A stretch of DNA of 64,000 nt from the NCBI RefSeq assembly GCF_039962255.1, contig NZ_JAMPKY010000012.1:124001-188000 (forward strand), written 5' to 3'. The notes under the pieces were generated by a model that was given only the letters and a program-made list of their open reading frames with translations, did no database searches and had not been told where the DNA came from. Below, piece after piece: positions 8,930-17,878 of the stretch. This DNA is from Leptolyngbya subtilissima AS-A7. GTDB taxonomy: Bacteria; Cyanobacteriota; Cyanobacteriia; Phormidesmidales; Phormidesmidaceae. Positions within the stretch are counted from its first letter, which is position 1; each line of letters starts with the position of its first letter. The translations under genes were made by a program, and so were the position numbers.

Positions 8930-9505
8930 ATGGATACGCCCTCTCCCCTAAATCGCTGCCTCATGGTGCTGTGCTTCGCCGCAGCGGGGCTGCTGGCCGC
9001 TGGTGCCTGGCAAGACCAGGTTAGCTCTCGCTGGCAGTTTGAAGAACCCTTCGCAAGCACCCGCCTGGTGCGACTCGCCACCGTCATTACCCAGGCCCCA
9101 GATACCCTCATGACCGCCAACACTCGTGTGGTCATTAGCCTGAGCCGGCGGCGACTCATCCTCTATCAGAACGACGAAGTGCGGAGCGAGTTTCCGGTAG
9201 CTATTGGTAAAGACGAGTGGGAAACCCCGGCGGGCGAATTTGCGATTCGCGACATGCGCACCGACCCGGTGTGGCAGCACCCGATTACCAAAGAAGCCAT
9301 TGGCCCCGGCCCTAGCAATCCTCTAGGCTCGCGGTGGATTGGCTTTTTGGTGGAAGGGCAGTACCACATTGGCATCCACGGCACGAACCAGGAAACCCTG
9401 ATCGGCGAGGCCGTTTCCCACGGCTGCGTACGCATGCTCGAAGCCGACATCCACACCCTATACAGTCACGTCAAGGTGGGCACTCCCATAAAAGTGGTGC
9501 CTTAG
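8930..9505 (+). CDS. L,D-transpeptidase (YkuD domain)
   Basis: The 191-residue exported enzyme has a hydrophobic N-terminal segment (residues 9-26), then a YkuD domain from about residue 65. Catalytic residues are visible: His150 in GIHGT and the S-H-G-C-V-R-M motif with Cys166. Family members form 3-3 cross-links in peptidoglycan or attach proteins to it in the periplasm. The substrate strand GKDEWETPAGEFAI is also typical. It is divergent from lipA and convergent with the Gfo/Idh gene, 18 bp between stops. Confidence 0.92.
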   Translation: MDTPSPLNRCLMVLCFAAAGLLAAGAWQDQVSSRWQFEEPFASTRLVRLATVITQAPDTLMTANTRVVISLSRRRLILYQNDEVRSEFPVAIGKDEWETPAGEFAIRDMRTDPVWQHPITKEAIGPGPSNPLGSRWIGFLVEGQYHIGIHGTNQETLIGEAVSHGCVRMLEADIHTLYSHVKVGTPIKVVP

Positions 9506-9523
9506 CTTGACTATGTAGAGAAC

Positions 9524-10567
9524 CTACACGGCCACCGTCAGCTCTTTGCCGAGGGCAGTGGGGTCAAAATGATGCCAGGGCTTGCCGTCTAGGGCCATCT
9601 GCTCAATCAGACTAGCGAGGCGCAGCGCCTTGAGGGCCTGTTCGCCACCGACCGAAGGCTTCTCGCCGCCGCGAACGCAGTTCACAAAATGCTCCAGCTC
9701 GGCATGGAGAGGCTCAATATTGCTGGTGTAGACCTTTTCAATCAGGCCATCCTGACGGTAGAGCACCTGGCCGTAGTCAGTAGAGCAGTCAGCGGTAGTT
9801 TGCCGGTGAATCAAAATCTCGTTGTTGAGAAAATCGGCGTCGGTCAGAGAGTTTTTGCAGTGGGCCGTAATGCTGCGAATCTTGCGGTGAGTGACCTTGC
9901 TAGATGTTAGCGTGGCCACAATGCCGTTGCTAAAGCCTAGGGTAGCGGTGACGTAGTCGAGGTAACCCGAATTGGAGGCGCGGCTGCCGCTAGCGGTTAG
10001 GGTAGAGACCGTAGAACCAGCTAACTCTAGCAGCAGGTCGATGTCGTGGATCATGAGGTCAAGCACCACCGACACGTCGTTGGCCCGCTGGGAGTAAGGG
10101 CTCATACGACGGGCCTCTAGGGCCAGCAGTTCTTCGGTTTTGAGTACTTTATGGAGCTCTTGGAAGGCGGGGTTAAATCGCTCGATGTGCCCCACTTGTA
10201 GAATGCAGTTGGCGGCCGCGGCCGCATTGACCAGCGATTCTGCCTCGGCGATGCTGGCGGCGATGGGTTTTTCGATTAAGACATGAACTCCAGCCTGCAA
10301 GCAGGCCATACCCACAGTGTGATGTAGTCGGGTGGGTACCGCCACGCAGACGGCATCGACGTGCTTGAGTAGCTCTTGGTAGTCTTCAAAAAACCGCACT
10401 CTATACTTGCCAGCGGTGTCAAGGCCTCGCTCTACGTTGACATCAGACACACCCACCAGTTCGACATCTTTAAAGCGGCTTAGCACGCGGGTGTGGTGCT
10501 GGCCCATATTACCTACACCGATAACGCCAACGCGGATGGGATCGGGCAAATTTCGCGATAGGTGCAT
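9524..10567 (-). CDS. Gfo/Idh/MocA family NAD(P)-dependent oxidoreductase
   Basis: The N-terminal Rossmann domain has the nucleotide-binding motif GVIGVGNMGQHH and the family signature EKPIAAS near residue 100. The C-terminal alpha/beta domain includes the DLMIHDIDLLLELAG stretch with the usual H-D-I-D. Family members oxidise or epimerise sugars and related compounds; UDP-N-acetylglucosamine-type dehydrogenases are among the closer-looking members. The substrate is not assigned. I prefer the ATG at 10567; an in-frame TTG at 10624 would add 19 residues without a conserved motif. Confidence 0.88.
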   Translation of the reverse strand: MHLSRNLPDPIRVGVIGVGNMGQHHTRVLSRFKDVELVGVSDVNVERGLDTAGKYRVRFFEDYQELLKHVDAVCVAVPTRLHHTVGMACLQAGVHVLIEKPIAASIAEAESLVNAAAAANCILQVGHIERFNPAFQELHKVLKTEELLALEARRMSPYSQRANDVSVVLDLMIHDIDLLLELAGSTVSTLTASGSRASNSGYLDYVTATLGFSNGIVATLTSSKVTHRKIRSITAHCKNSLTDADFLNNEILIHRQTTADCSTDYGQVLYRQDGLIEKVYTSNIEPLHAELEHFVNCVRGGEKPSVGGEQALKALRLASLIEQMALDGKPWHHFDPTALGKELTVAV

Positions 10568-10883
10568 GTCTAAGGCAGATGACAATATGGGATTTTGCAC
10601 GCCTGTCCTTCCTCTAGGAGACAAAGATACGCCGACAGTTGATATAGTGCGAACGTCAGAGCGAGTGGAGAACTGAGACGGCCAGGTAAAATTACTCAGA
10701 TATTATCACAATGCTTCACACTGTAAAGAATAGCGACATTCTTTAAGAGAGAGCCACAGATTTATAGCGCGATCGCGGTCTAGCAGACCATTTCTTGATT
10801 TTCTCGCTGTTCCATTTCACCTTACCGAGACTGAGCTGGGGCGCTCAGTAAGCTGTGGCAGTTCTTGAGCTGTCTAGGTGAGG

Positions 10884-12329
10884 TTAGCTGAGGGGAAAGC
10901 CATCGGAGTCGGTGGCCGCCGCTGCTGAAGCGTTAGGCCCGCGCCCAGACGGGGGGGGCAGATCGAGCGATCGCACCAGAATATCCCCAAGCCGGGGGCC
11001 ATCAGTTGATAAAACCACCCATTCACGATCGGCAAACGTGAGGCGATCGCCCGCATGGGGAATCTTTTGCATCTGATAGATCAAAAATCCTCCTAGGGTC
11101 TGGTAGTCGTCCGAGTAGGGTAGCGCAAGGTCAAGCAGCGTGTTGACCTCCTCAAGATCGGTATGGGCTTTAATACGGTAGGACTGGTCTTCGAGCAGCT
11201 GCACAGACTGCTCAGTCTCACTGTCGGGCTCGTGGATTTCGCCAATGATTTCAGTGGTCAAATCACGCAGGGTGAGCAGGCCAGCAGTGCCACCAAATTC
11301 ATCGACTACCACAACCAACTCCTCGCCAGTGCGCTGTATCGTGGCCAGCAGCTCATGCAAGGGCGTGTACTCGGGCACAAATCGAGCGGGCTTGACCCAG
11401 GGACGAATGGGGGTGTCACCATTAATCTGCTGGTGAGCCAGAGGCTGCAAAAACTGCTTCAGCTCAACCATGCCCTGGATGTCGTCTAGGGAGTCCCCTA
11501 TCACCGGGTAGCGAGAATGCTCAGTGTCGGCTACTACCTCAATCAGCTCACCAAAGGTCGCCGCTAGAGGAATGGCATTGATCTGAGTGCGAGGCACCAT
11601 AATTTCTCCAGCCGTGACATCGCGAAACTCAAACACATTGTTGAGAATGACGCGCTCTTCGGCCTCTAAGCCAGGGGTTTCGGCCTTGGTGCGAATGATT
11701 AGCTGAAGCTCTTCGGGAGTGAGGCGGCTGTAAGTTACCTGGTCGCTGTACTGAATATTGACCAGTCGCAGCAGCAGTCGGGTCGACTGGTTCAAGATCC
11801 AGATGAAGGGGTTGAACAGCCGCGCGATAGTGAGGCTAGGAGGGCCTAGAAACCGGGCTACCTGCTCGGGGTAGAGCATCGCCACCGACTTAGGACAAAG
11901 CTCGCCTAGCACGATTTGCAGATAGGCGACCAGAAAAAAGGCTACCGGAATCGCTAGCGCGTGGGCTAGGGCCTCACTCTGGGCAGCGCTTAGGGGAGTT
12001 TGAGTAATCCAAAAGGCTAAGATGACAGCCATCGTGCTTTCACCCACCCACCCCAGAGCCAGACTCGATAGGGTAATGCCTAACTGGGTGGTCGACAGCA
12101 GGCGGTCGAGACTGCGCTGAAGCTGCTGCACCGTTTTTGCCTGCAAATCCCCCTGGGAGACCAACTGGCTGATGCGCGATCGCCGCACTGACACCATCGA
12201 GAACTCTGCCGCCACAAAAAAGGCGTTGATGCTGATCAGCAGCAATACCGCTAGCAGTCGAGACGCGATCGCAGCGGCAGGCAGCTGCTCAGGGATAAAG
12301 ACAGTTGATAAATGAGGTAAAACGCCCAT
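10884..12329 (-). CDS. CNNM/CorC-type membrane protein (hemolysin family; DUF21, CBS pair, CorC_HlyC)
   Basis: The 481-residue protein has a DUF21 transmembrane domain (about residues 15-205), then a CBS pair (VPRTQINAIPL to about 355) and a C-terminal CorC_HlyC domain ending in GPRLGDILVR. Proteins of this architecture are inner-membrane proteins linked to magnesium or cobalt efflux or tolerance. The historical 'hemolysin' name does not describe function. A small membrane protein gene lies 17 bp upstream on the same strand, so the two may share a transcript. The last ~20 residues are low complexity. Confidence 0.9.
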   Translation of the reverse strand: MGVLPHLSTVFIPEQLPAAAIASRLLAVLLLISINAFFVAAEFSMVSVRRSRISQLVSQGDLQAKTVQQLQRSLDRLLSTTQLGITLSSLALGWVGESTMAVILAFWITQTPLSAAQSEALAHALAIPVAFFLVAYLQIVLGELCPKSVAMLYPEQVARFLGPPSLTIARLFNPFIWILNQSTRLLLRLVNIQYSDQVTYSRLTPEELQLIIRTKAETPGLEAEERVILNNVFEFRDVTAGEIMVPRTQINAIPLAATFGELIEVVADTEHSRYPVIGDSLDDIQGMVELKQFLQPLAHQQINGDTPIRPWVKPARFVPEYTPLHELLATIQRTGEELVVVVDEFGGTAGLLTLRDLTTEIIGEIHEPDSETEQSVQLLEDQSYRIKAHTDLEEVNTLLDLALPYSDDYQTLGGFLIYQMQKIPHAGDRLTFADREWVVLSTDGPRLGDILVRSLDLPPPSGRGPNASAAAATDSDGFPLS

Positions 12330-12346
12330 GCTCCAGCGCCTAAACG

Positions 12347-12598
12347 CTACTGGCCACCGCCATTAACGCGAGCCTTTACCTGCTCTAAAACCTCAGCCTC
12401 GTTGATTAAAACTACATTCCCGTGGCTCGCTGCACCTGCCTCGCGGGCTACAGGGGAACCGCTAGTCGGTCGAGTTTCTGGCTGACGCACACCAGTCAAC
12501 GCCTGTCGCCCGAGGGTAAACCCCCAAGACGCGCTCACCACCCCGGAACCAATCATCAGCGAGAGTAGGATCAACGTAAACGCTACAGCAGGATTCAT
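12347..12598 (-). CDS. Small single-pass membrane protein, unknown
   Basis: An 83-residue protein with one N-terminal hydrophobic helix (VAFTLILLSLMIGSGVVSASWGF), a low-complexity middle and a helical C-terminal segment NEAEVLEQVKARVNGGGQ. No known domain is recognised, though small proteins of this pattern are common in cyanobacteria. Its stop is 17 bp before the start of the CorC-type gene on the same strand, which supports it being real and co-expressed. Confidence 0.65.
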   Translation of the reverse strand: MNPAVAFTLILLSLMIGSGVVSASWGFTLGRQALTGVRQPETRPTSGSPVAREAGAASHGNVVLINEAEVLEQVKARVNGGGQ

Positions 12599-12769
12599 GG
12601 CAGGGGCAGGATAAAACCTAAGATCAAAAATACCTTATAGAGCTCAACCTGAGCCAGACTCAGACGCACCTAAATTATAAGGTTTGAGCTTCAAACAAAT
12701 TTTAAGATCTGATTTTGGGCTCAAGCCCTACAATAGGACATGTTTTACCATTGGGTAAGGTCATAAATC

Positions 12770-12842
12770 CCAGGGTTGGCCGAGCGGATTAGGCAGCGAA
12801 CTCATAATTCGCGTCAGGCAGGTTCAACTCCTGCACCCTGGA
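12770..12842 (+). tRNA. tRNA with CAT anticodon (likely tRNA-Ile2, otherwise elongator tRNA-Met)
   Basis: A complete 73-nt cloverleaf: acceptor CCAGGGT/ACCCTGG, D stem GCC/GGC, anticodon stem GCGAA/TTCGC with loop CTCATAA, variable loop GTCAG, T stem GCAGG/CCTGC with loop TTCAACT, discriminator A. The anticodon is CAT. The D arm (TGGCCGA) and the AACTCATAATT anticodon arm resemble plastid trnI-CAU more than elongator tRNA-Met, so lysidine-modified Ile2 is my preferred identity. No CCA is encoded. Confidence 0.9.
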
Positions 12843-12918
12843 TTGCACTCGTTATCAAAGTACCTTTTTGGGGCGGTTAGACGTTGAACCTGCCTATGAG
12901 GAAGCGCGAGCTCAGCGA

Positions 12919-13317
12919 TTAGAACTCCTCCTCAAAAATAAACTCAGACCCGACGTAGGGCACGCTGGTGCTGGGCTGGGTGAGCAGAGTTGTAGTGTAA
13001 GGGCTCGCCAGGTCGGGCACTCGAATGGTGGGATCGGAGGTATTCTGCAGCAGCAGAATGTCTCTCACCGCTGCCGCTGTGGCGTTCCCATCCCAGTCAA
13101 GAGAGCGATCGGGAAAGTCAAGGCCAAATAGCCGCTTGGCCTGACGGGTAAGACCCCGGTTTCTGAAGAAATCACCCGAGTAGGTTGTGGTCAGTTCGTC
13201 CATGGCCTCGGGAATGGTTTGGGGGGTTTCTTGACTCTGCCCTGCCGGAGCCACGACAACGGCAGCGGCTAGCAGCGCCAGCGTCAGCCCAGAAATATGA
13301 TTTAATTGAATGCCCAT
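12919..13317 (-). CDS. Small exported protein, unknown
   Basis: The 132-residue protein has an N-terminal hydrophobic signal (ISGLTLALLAAAVVVAPAGQSQ). A mature part follows with TTTYSGDFFRNRGLTRQAKRLFGLDFPDRSLDWDGNATAAAV broken across two helices, then a Thr/Ser-rich stretch ending in FIFEEEF. I recall similar short exported proteins in cyanobacteria but know no function. The ATG at 13317 is supported by GAGGAGG seven bases upstream. The gene is divergent from pyrE. Confidence 0.75.
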   Translation of the reverse strand: MGIQLNHISGLTLALLAAAVVVAPAGQSQETPQTIPEAMDELTTTYSGDFFRNRGLTRQAKRLFGLDFPDRSLDWDGNATAAAVRDILLLQNTSDPTIRVPDLASPYTTTLLTQPSTSVPYVGSEFIFEEEF

Positions 13318-13501
13318 GGCCAAGCCTCCTCAACTCGTTGGATTGATGCGATTCTGGTGGTGCTCAAACCCCAAGCCCCGCAACATCTAGAACCCTAAGG
13401 CCCTCCGATCACGCGAAACCTAGCCGCACCGATCACCCAGTGCATGTCCTTTATAGCGCGATCGCAAAAAACCGGAGCATTTTTAAAGGAATTACTCACC
13501 C

Positions 13502-14146
13502 ATGGATCAGCTTTTGATTGATGCACCCGCTGCCACTCTTCTCAGCCTCAAGACCGATGAGCTGCGATCGCCCTTGCTCGACCTGTTTTGCCGAGGTGCC
13601 TATCAAGAGGGTGACTTTGTGCTCAGTTCGGGCCAGCGCAGCACCTATTACATTAACGGCAAGCTGGTGACGCTGCACCCTCAGGGGGCACTGATGGTTG
13701 GTCGCCTCCTGCTAGACCTCGTATCGCCAGAGACCGTAGCAGTGGCCGGGCTCACCCTAGGCGCCGACCCCTTGGTTACGGCAGTGAGTCTGGTGGGCGT
13801 CTATGGCGATGGGCAAAGCCCGACTCCCGAGGGCCAACGCACCCTCTTCCCGCTAATCATTCGCAAAGAGGCTAAGGGACACGGCACCCGCGCTTATATT
13901 GAGGGGCTTGAGCTACCCTCGGGCAGCCCTGTCACCGTGCTTGAAGACGTCGTCACTACTGGCCAATCAGCCCTTAAAGCCGTCGATCGCCTTCAGGCTG
14001 CTGGGTACCAGGTCAACCAGATTCTTGCCCTAGTCGATCGCCAGCAGGGCGGTGCCGAGCTGTATCAGAGCCACAATCTACCCTTCAAAGCTCTATTTAC
14101 CATCCGAGATATCCAGGCCCACTGGGCTACCGTTAACCCGGTCTGA
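13502..14146 (+). CDS. pyrE: Orotate phosphoribosyltransferase
   Basis: PyrE converts orotate and PRPP to orotidine 5'-monophosphate in pyrimidine synthesis. The 214-residue sequence carries the type I PRTase fold with FVLSSGQRSTYYINGK near the N-terminus, the flexible-loop basic segment RKEAKGHG and the PRPP-binding motif VTVLEDVVTTGQS. AAAGGA precedes the start. The final TGA overlaps the ATG of the next gene (TGATG), implying translational coupling with the methyltransferase. The N-terminal ~25 residues are a short extension relative to E. coli PyrE. Confidence 0.95.
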   Translation: MDQLLIDAPAATLLSLKTDELRSPLLDLFCRGAYQEGDFVLSSGQRSTYYINGKLVTLHPQGALMVGRLLLDLVSPETVAVAGLTLGADPLVTAVSLVGVYGDGQSPTPEGQRTLFPLIIRKEAKGHGTRAYIEGLELPSGSPVTVLEDVVTTGQSALKAVDRLQAAGYQVNQILALVDRQQGGAELYQSHNLPFKALFTIRDIQAHWATVNPV

Positions 14147-14640
14147 TGTCAGCGCCCCGACCCGACATTGGTTTTATACCCACCCCTGGCGATGCCATGG
14201 TAGCCATGCTCAAGCTGGCCGAGCTCAGCCCCAGCGATGTGGTCTACGACCTGGGCTGTGGCGACGGGCGGCTGCTTATTCGGGCATCTGTAGACTATGG
14301 CGTTCGGGGGGTTGGGGTGGATGTGGATGCGGCCTTGCTGCAGCGGGCCCAAGCTAAGGCTGAGCAAGCAGGAGTAGGCGATCGCCTAATTTTTCAGCAA
14401 GAAAACCTGTTTGAAACCGATTTCCGCACCGCTACGGTAGTCTTCATCTACCTACTGCCTCACCTCAACCTGCGCCTGCGGCCTCGGCTCCAGGCCCAAC
14501 TGCAACCTGGCAGCCGCATCGTCACCCACATGTTCGACATGGGCGACTGGGCCCCCTACCGCACCCTGCACCTACAACCCTCCGAAGAAGATTCGGTGCT
14601 TTATCTGTGGCGCATGCCCAACAAAAAAGCCCTCGAATAA
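14146..14640 (+). CDS. Class I SAM-dependent methyltransferase, coupled to pyrE
   Basis: The 164-residue protein has the SAM-binding motif I VVYDLGCGDGRLLIRA (about residues 33-48), an acidic motif II in GVDVDAALL, and a later VVFIYLLPHLN strand at the motif IV/V position. The substrate is unknown. It is on the small side for a class I enzyme, lacking a separate substrate-binding domain. The start overlaps the pyrE stop by one base. The hairpin at 14629-14648 overlaps its last codons and contains its TAA in the loop. Confidence 0.85.
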   Translation: MSAPRPDIGFIPTPGDAMVAMLKLAELSPSDVVYDLGCGDGRLLIRASVDYGVRGVGVDVDAALLQRAQAKAEQAGVGDRLIFQQENLFETDFRTATVVFIYLLPHLNLRLRPRLQAQLQPGSRIVTHMFDMGDWAPYRTLHLQPSEEDSVLYLWRMPNKKALE

Positions 14641-14648
14641 TCGAGGGC
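14623..14648 (-). terminator. Terminator of the 15743-14685 methyltransferase, overlapping the opposite gene's 3' end
   Basis: GCCCTCGA and TCGAGGGC form a perfect 8-bp stem with loop ATAA (14629-14648). On the minus strand it is followed directly by six T (14623-14628). It can also fold on the plus strand, but there it lacks a T run. The stop codon of the plus-strand methyltransferase lies in the loop. Confidence 0.8.
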
Positions 14649-14684
14649 CAAAGCATTAACACGCTTATTCAGTTCTAAGCTATG

Positions 14685-15743
14685 CTAGACCGTCGCTGGC
14701 TTGCGGCATACCCAGTACTTGCTCATAAAGTGCACCTGGTTACTGACCGATTCAAATCCTGCATCAGTCAAGCGCAGGTTGAGGTCATCGGTAGTGTAGT
14801 GCCGGTAGTAGGGCTCATGGAACATCGCTGGGAAGTTCTCCATTGCCGCCTCAAACTCAGGAGAGTCAAGCCGCTGAATCGAGTCGCACAGCACCACAGT
14901 ACCGCCAGGTTTTACCACCCGATACATTTCATTAATCACATTCTGCCGCGCCACTGCTGGCAGTTCGTGGAACAAGAAAACGCTCACTACGCCATCGAAG
15001 TAGTTATCTACAAACGGCAGGCTTTCACCGTTGGCCTGCACGAGCTGCGGCAACAATCCGGGCTTGGCCAGCAGATTTTCGTTAGCCTTGCGCAAGTAGG
15101 TGGGCGACAGGTCAACGCCGTAGAGCGACGTTTTAGGCAGGGCATCGCGAATCATGCCGAGGGTCCGCCCCGTGCCACAGGCGACATCCAAAACCTTTGC
15201 TCCATCCTCAACGCCAGCCGCTGCCAGGCCCTGCTTCAGAGGAGCCAGAATGCGGCGGCGCATAGGGTCAGCGGTGCCGTTGAAGAGGATTTCAACCTGA
15301 AGGTCGTACAGGTTAGCCGACATGTCGCTCAGGTAGCCGTCGGTCTGGTGGTGAAAGTTTTGCAAGTAGTATTTGGGATACCCAGCTGTGTCGATGTCGT
15401 CAGAAAACCGGTGATGATCGCGCTTGTTCAAGCGATCCCAAATCTGGGGTAGATCGAGGCAAACAAGGGGATAAAACCGGAAGAAGTCATCCCAAGGATT
15501 ATCAAACAGCAGCTCTTTGGGATAAACTCCAGCTTCTGCATCTTGCCAATCGCGTTCTAGCAAGTCACCCATACGCTGCTGTAGCAGTTGAAGAGACTTT
15601 ATGTCTAGGGGCGTGGTTTGAAGGTCTTTGGGTGGACTGACCGTCTGCATAACTTGGGTACTAACGGCTTTGTGGGCTAGCCCAAAGTAGCTTTTGCCCT
15701 GTTGAAAGGCTTGGTAGGCCAGTTTTGTGATGGTGTCAGGCAT
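14685..15743 (-). CDS. Class I SAM-dependent methyltransferase
   Basis: The protein is 352 residues from the ATG at 15743. An N-terminal ~145-residue helical region precedes a Rossmann-like methyltransferase domain with motif I AKVLDVACGTGRTLGMI, GVDLSPTYL and the motif IV-VI strands GVVSVFLFHELP and GGTVVLCDSIQ. This pattern is seen in cyanobacterial methyltransferases annotated only by fold. The substrate is not known. The frame is open to 15878, but the extra 45 residues look non-coding. Its own terminator is at 14623-14648. Confidence 0.85.
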   Translation of the reverse strand: MPDTITKLAYQAFQQGKSYFGLAHKAVSTQVMQTVSPPKDLQTTPLDIKSLQLLQQRMGDLLERDWQDAEAGVYPKELLFDNPWDDFFRFYPLVCLDLPQIWDRLNKRDHHRFSDDIDTAGYPKYYLQNFHHQTDGYLSDMSANLYDLQVEILFNGTADPMRRRILAPLKQGLAAAGVEDGAKVLDVACGTGRTLGMIRDALPKTSLYGVDLSPTYLRKANENLLAKPGLLPQLVQANGESLPFVDNYFDGVVSVFLFHELPAVARQNVINEMYRVVKPGGTVVLCDSIQRLDSPEFEAAMENFPAMFHEPYYRHYTTDDLNLRLTDAGFESVSNQVHFMSKYWVCRKPATV

Positions 15744-16016
15744 ACAACCAGCAGATAAATTAGTTGTTGGACAAAAATCGCCAATGTAAACAATCGTAAC
15801 GAATTTCTTGGAGGGGTGGGGTCTTCCGGGCGACAGAAACTCCTCCCTTGAGGGAGAGCCAGACCGCTCTGATACCAAATCTTTCTTGGTTAACCCCTGG
15901 CTGATTGAACAGGGCGAATACCATACCTCTAGCTCGGCTACGGCTACGCCCCTACAGTTTGGCCTTTTGAGGAATCGGGATTATGTGATCGGATTTGGCA
16001 TGGACTCTAGCTATCT

Positions 16017-17327
16017 CTATACTCGGCTTTGAAGCTGCTGCAAAAAACCATCGGTATCGCTAAGCAATGCCGCCTGAGAGAGACTGGTTTGGTCGCCTGA
16101 GGTTAGCCACTTGATCTGCACAGTTCCCTGGGCCGCCTCATCGTCACCAATGATCAGGCAGGCGGCGGCCCCGCTGCGATCGGCCCGCTTAAACTGCTTA
16201 CCAAAGGCGGCCGCGCTGAGGTCTAGCTCTACCGCTATCCCTCGGTGGCGCAGTTTTTGGGCCAGCTGCAGGGCATTGGCTTCGGCCTGCTCACCGCGAG
16301 AGACTAAATAGATATCTGGAGCCGTGGCCTTACCCTGCTCCAGGGCTTCGAGCAGCAGGGTGAGACGCTCTAGCCCAATGGCCCAACCCACCGCCGGGGT
16401 AGACGGCCCGCCCAGTTCTTCCACTAACCTGTCGTAGCGGCCACCGCCGCACACCGTGGCCTGAGACCCTAGATCGCTTGACTGAATTTCAAAGGCGGTG
16501 TGGGTGTAGTAGTCAAGCCCTCGCACTAGACGTGGGTTGAGTTCGTAGACAATGCCCAGGGCGTTGAGCTGGGTCAGCACCTGATCAAAGTGGCGCTTAG
16601 AGTCGGGGCCCAGGTAGTCCAAAATGCTGGGGGCCGCCTGGGTAATGGCCTGGGTTTTTTCGTCTTTGCTGTCGAGAATGCGCAGGGGGTTGCGGATGAG
16701 GCGATCGCGCGAATCCTCGTCCAAATCTGCCGCATAGGGGGTGAGATAGGCGACTAGAGCCTCGCGGTAGCGGGTGCGATCGCCCCTATCGCCCACCGAG
16801 TTTAAGTAAAACGTCAGATTCTTAAGGCCCAAAGCCTGCAAGATATCTGTAGCCAGGGCAATCACTTCTACATCGGCGCGGGGGTCGGCGCTGCCCAGCA
16901 CCTCGACTCCCACCTGGTGAAACTGACGCTGGCGACCTTTTTGGGGGCGCTCGTAGCGAAACATGGGGCCAGTATACCAGAGCCGCTGGACACCACCCTG
17001 GGCGTAGAGACTGTGCTGCACGTAGGCCCGAACGACCCCAGCGGTACCTTCAGGGCGCAGGGTACAGCCGCGATCGCCCTTATCTTTGAAGCTGTACATC
17101 TCTTTGCCCACTACATCGGTAGCTTCACCAATGCCCCGTTCAAACAGGGCGGTGGCTTCAAAGGTAGGGGTGCGAATTTCGCGGTAGGCGGCCCGGCCCA
17201 AAATCTCTCTCGCTGTCGCCTCTACCCGCTGCCAGGTGTGAATATCGGCCACCTTTAAGTCTTGGCCAACAAACTGCGCCTTAGGCAAAATGTCTTCAGT
17301 TCCGGGCAGCGATTGAATCGACTCCAT
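16017..17327 (-). CDS. hisS: Histidyl-tRNA synthetase
   Basis: HisRS charges tRNA-His. The class II core has motif 2 in YTGPMFRYERPQKGRQRQFHQVGVE, the HisRS-specific LVRGLDYYTHTAFEI and GGGRYDRL motifs, and motif 3 VGWAIGLERL. The C-terminal anticodon-binding domain starts about residue 330. I use the ATG at 17327 (MESIQSLPGTED), which matches the usual start; an in-frame TTG at 17354 would add nine residues. The gene is downstream of the PedR-like gene on the same strand, 70 bp apart. Confidence 0.96.
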   Translation of the reverse strand: MESIQSLPGTEDILPKAQFVGQDLKVADIHTWQRVEATAREILGRAAYREIRTPTFEATALFERGIGEATDVVGKEMYSFKDKGDRGCTLRPEGTAGVVRAYVQHSLYAQGGVQRLWYTGPMFRYERPQKGRQRQFHQVGVEVLGSADPRADVEVIALATDILQALGLKNLTFYLNSVGDRGDRTRYREALVAYLTPYAADLDEDSRDRLIRNPLRILDSKDEKTQAITQAAPSILDYLGPDSKRHFDQVLTQLNALGIVYELNPRLVRGLDYYTHTAFEIQSSDLGSQATVCGGGRYDRLVEELGGPSTPAVGWAIGLERLTLLLEALEQGKATAPDIYLVSRGEQAEANALQLAQKLRHRGIAVELDLSAAAFGKQFKRADRSGAAACLIIGDDEAAQGTVQIKWLTSGDQTSLSQAALLSDTDGFLQQLQSRV

Positions 17328-17397
17328 AACGGGGCAGACGCTCTCAATGGGCAATACAGAACACCCATCATAGCCTGAGGTTGGCCGGTGACGGTGC

Positions 17398-17685
17398 CTA
17401 AGCCTCTTGACTCTCGACCTTAACCTCAGGCAGTAGGCAGCAGTTGACCTCGTCGATGCAGACCTTACCAGACTGGAGCGCCCAGCGGAACAAAGCCACC
17501 CGGTTGCCCGTAGCGGTCTTAGTCAAAATATTGCTGATGTGGTTGTCGACGGTGCGTTTGCTGATCTCCAGCTTCTCTGAGATTTCTTGGTTGGTTAGCC
17601 CCGATGCCACAAGCTCAACGATCTGTAGCTCTCGGTCAGAGAGACTCCCTTGACCAGGCATTGGAGCCGTATCATCGCTTGCCAT
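17398..17685 (-). CDS. pedR: LuxR-type HTH regulator, PedR-like
   Basis: This 95-residue protein is essentially only a GerE/LuxR DNA-binding domain (LSDRELQIVELVASGLTNQEI to NRVALFRWAL), with Cys76, Cys82 and Cys83 in the short tail VCIDEVNCCLLP. Size, sequence and C-terminal cysteines match the PedR (Ssl0564) type of Synechocystis, a regulator whose activity is controlled by photosynthetic electron transport through thioredoxin. The symbol is given on that resemblance. Its start faces the DUF4168 gene, which could be a regulated neighbour. Confidence 0.78.
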   Translation of the reverse strand: MASDDTAPMPGQGSLSDRELQIVELVASGLTNQEISEKLEISKRTVDNHISNILTKTATGNRVALFRWALQSGKVCIDEVNCCLLPEVKVESQEA

Positions 17686-17878
17686 GACAGTCTGTTTCCT
17701 TTGTCATTATGTATTTATGCTTAGGCTTAGTACCACTATAGGCCATCTGGTTTCGGGTAGGCTGGTGAAACGCTTTCTGAGTCATCGGTCTATGGGTTTC
17801 GAGTGGATGACTGCTGCTGTTAAGTCCTGCGTCCGTTGGTTGAAACAGTGGGGCACCCGGCGCAATTCTTCGCTAGGT

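Noticed and set aside
14682-15452. 256-codon plus-strand frame
   Set aside because: Antisense to the methyltransferase gene at 14685-15743, which has clear SAM-binding motifs.
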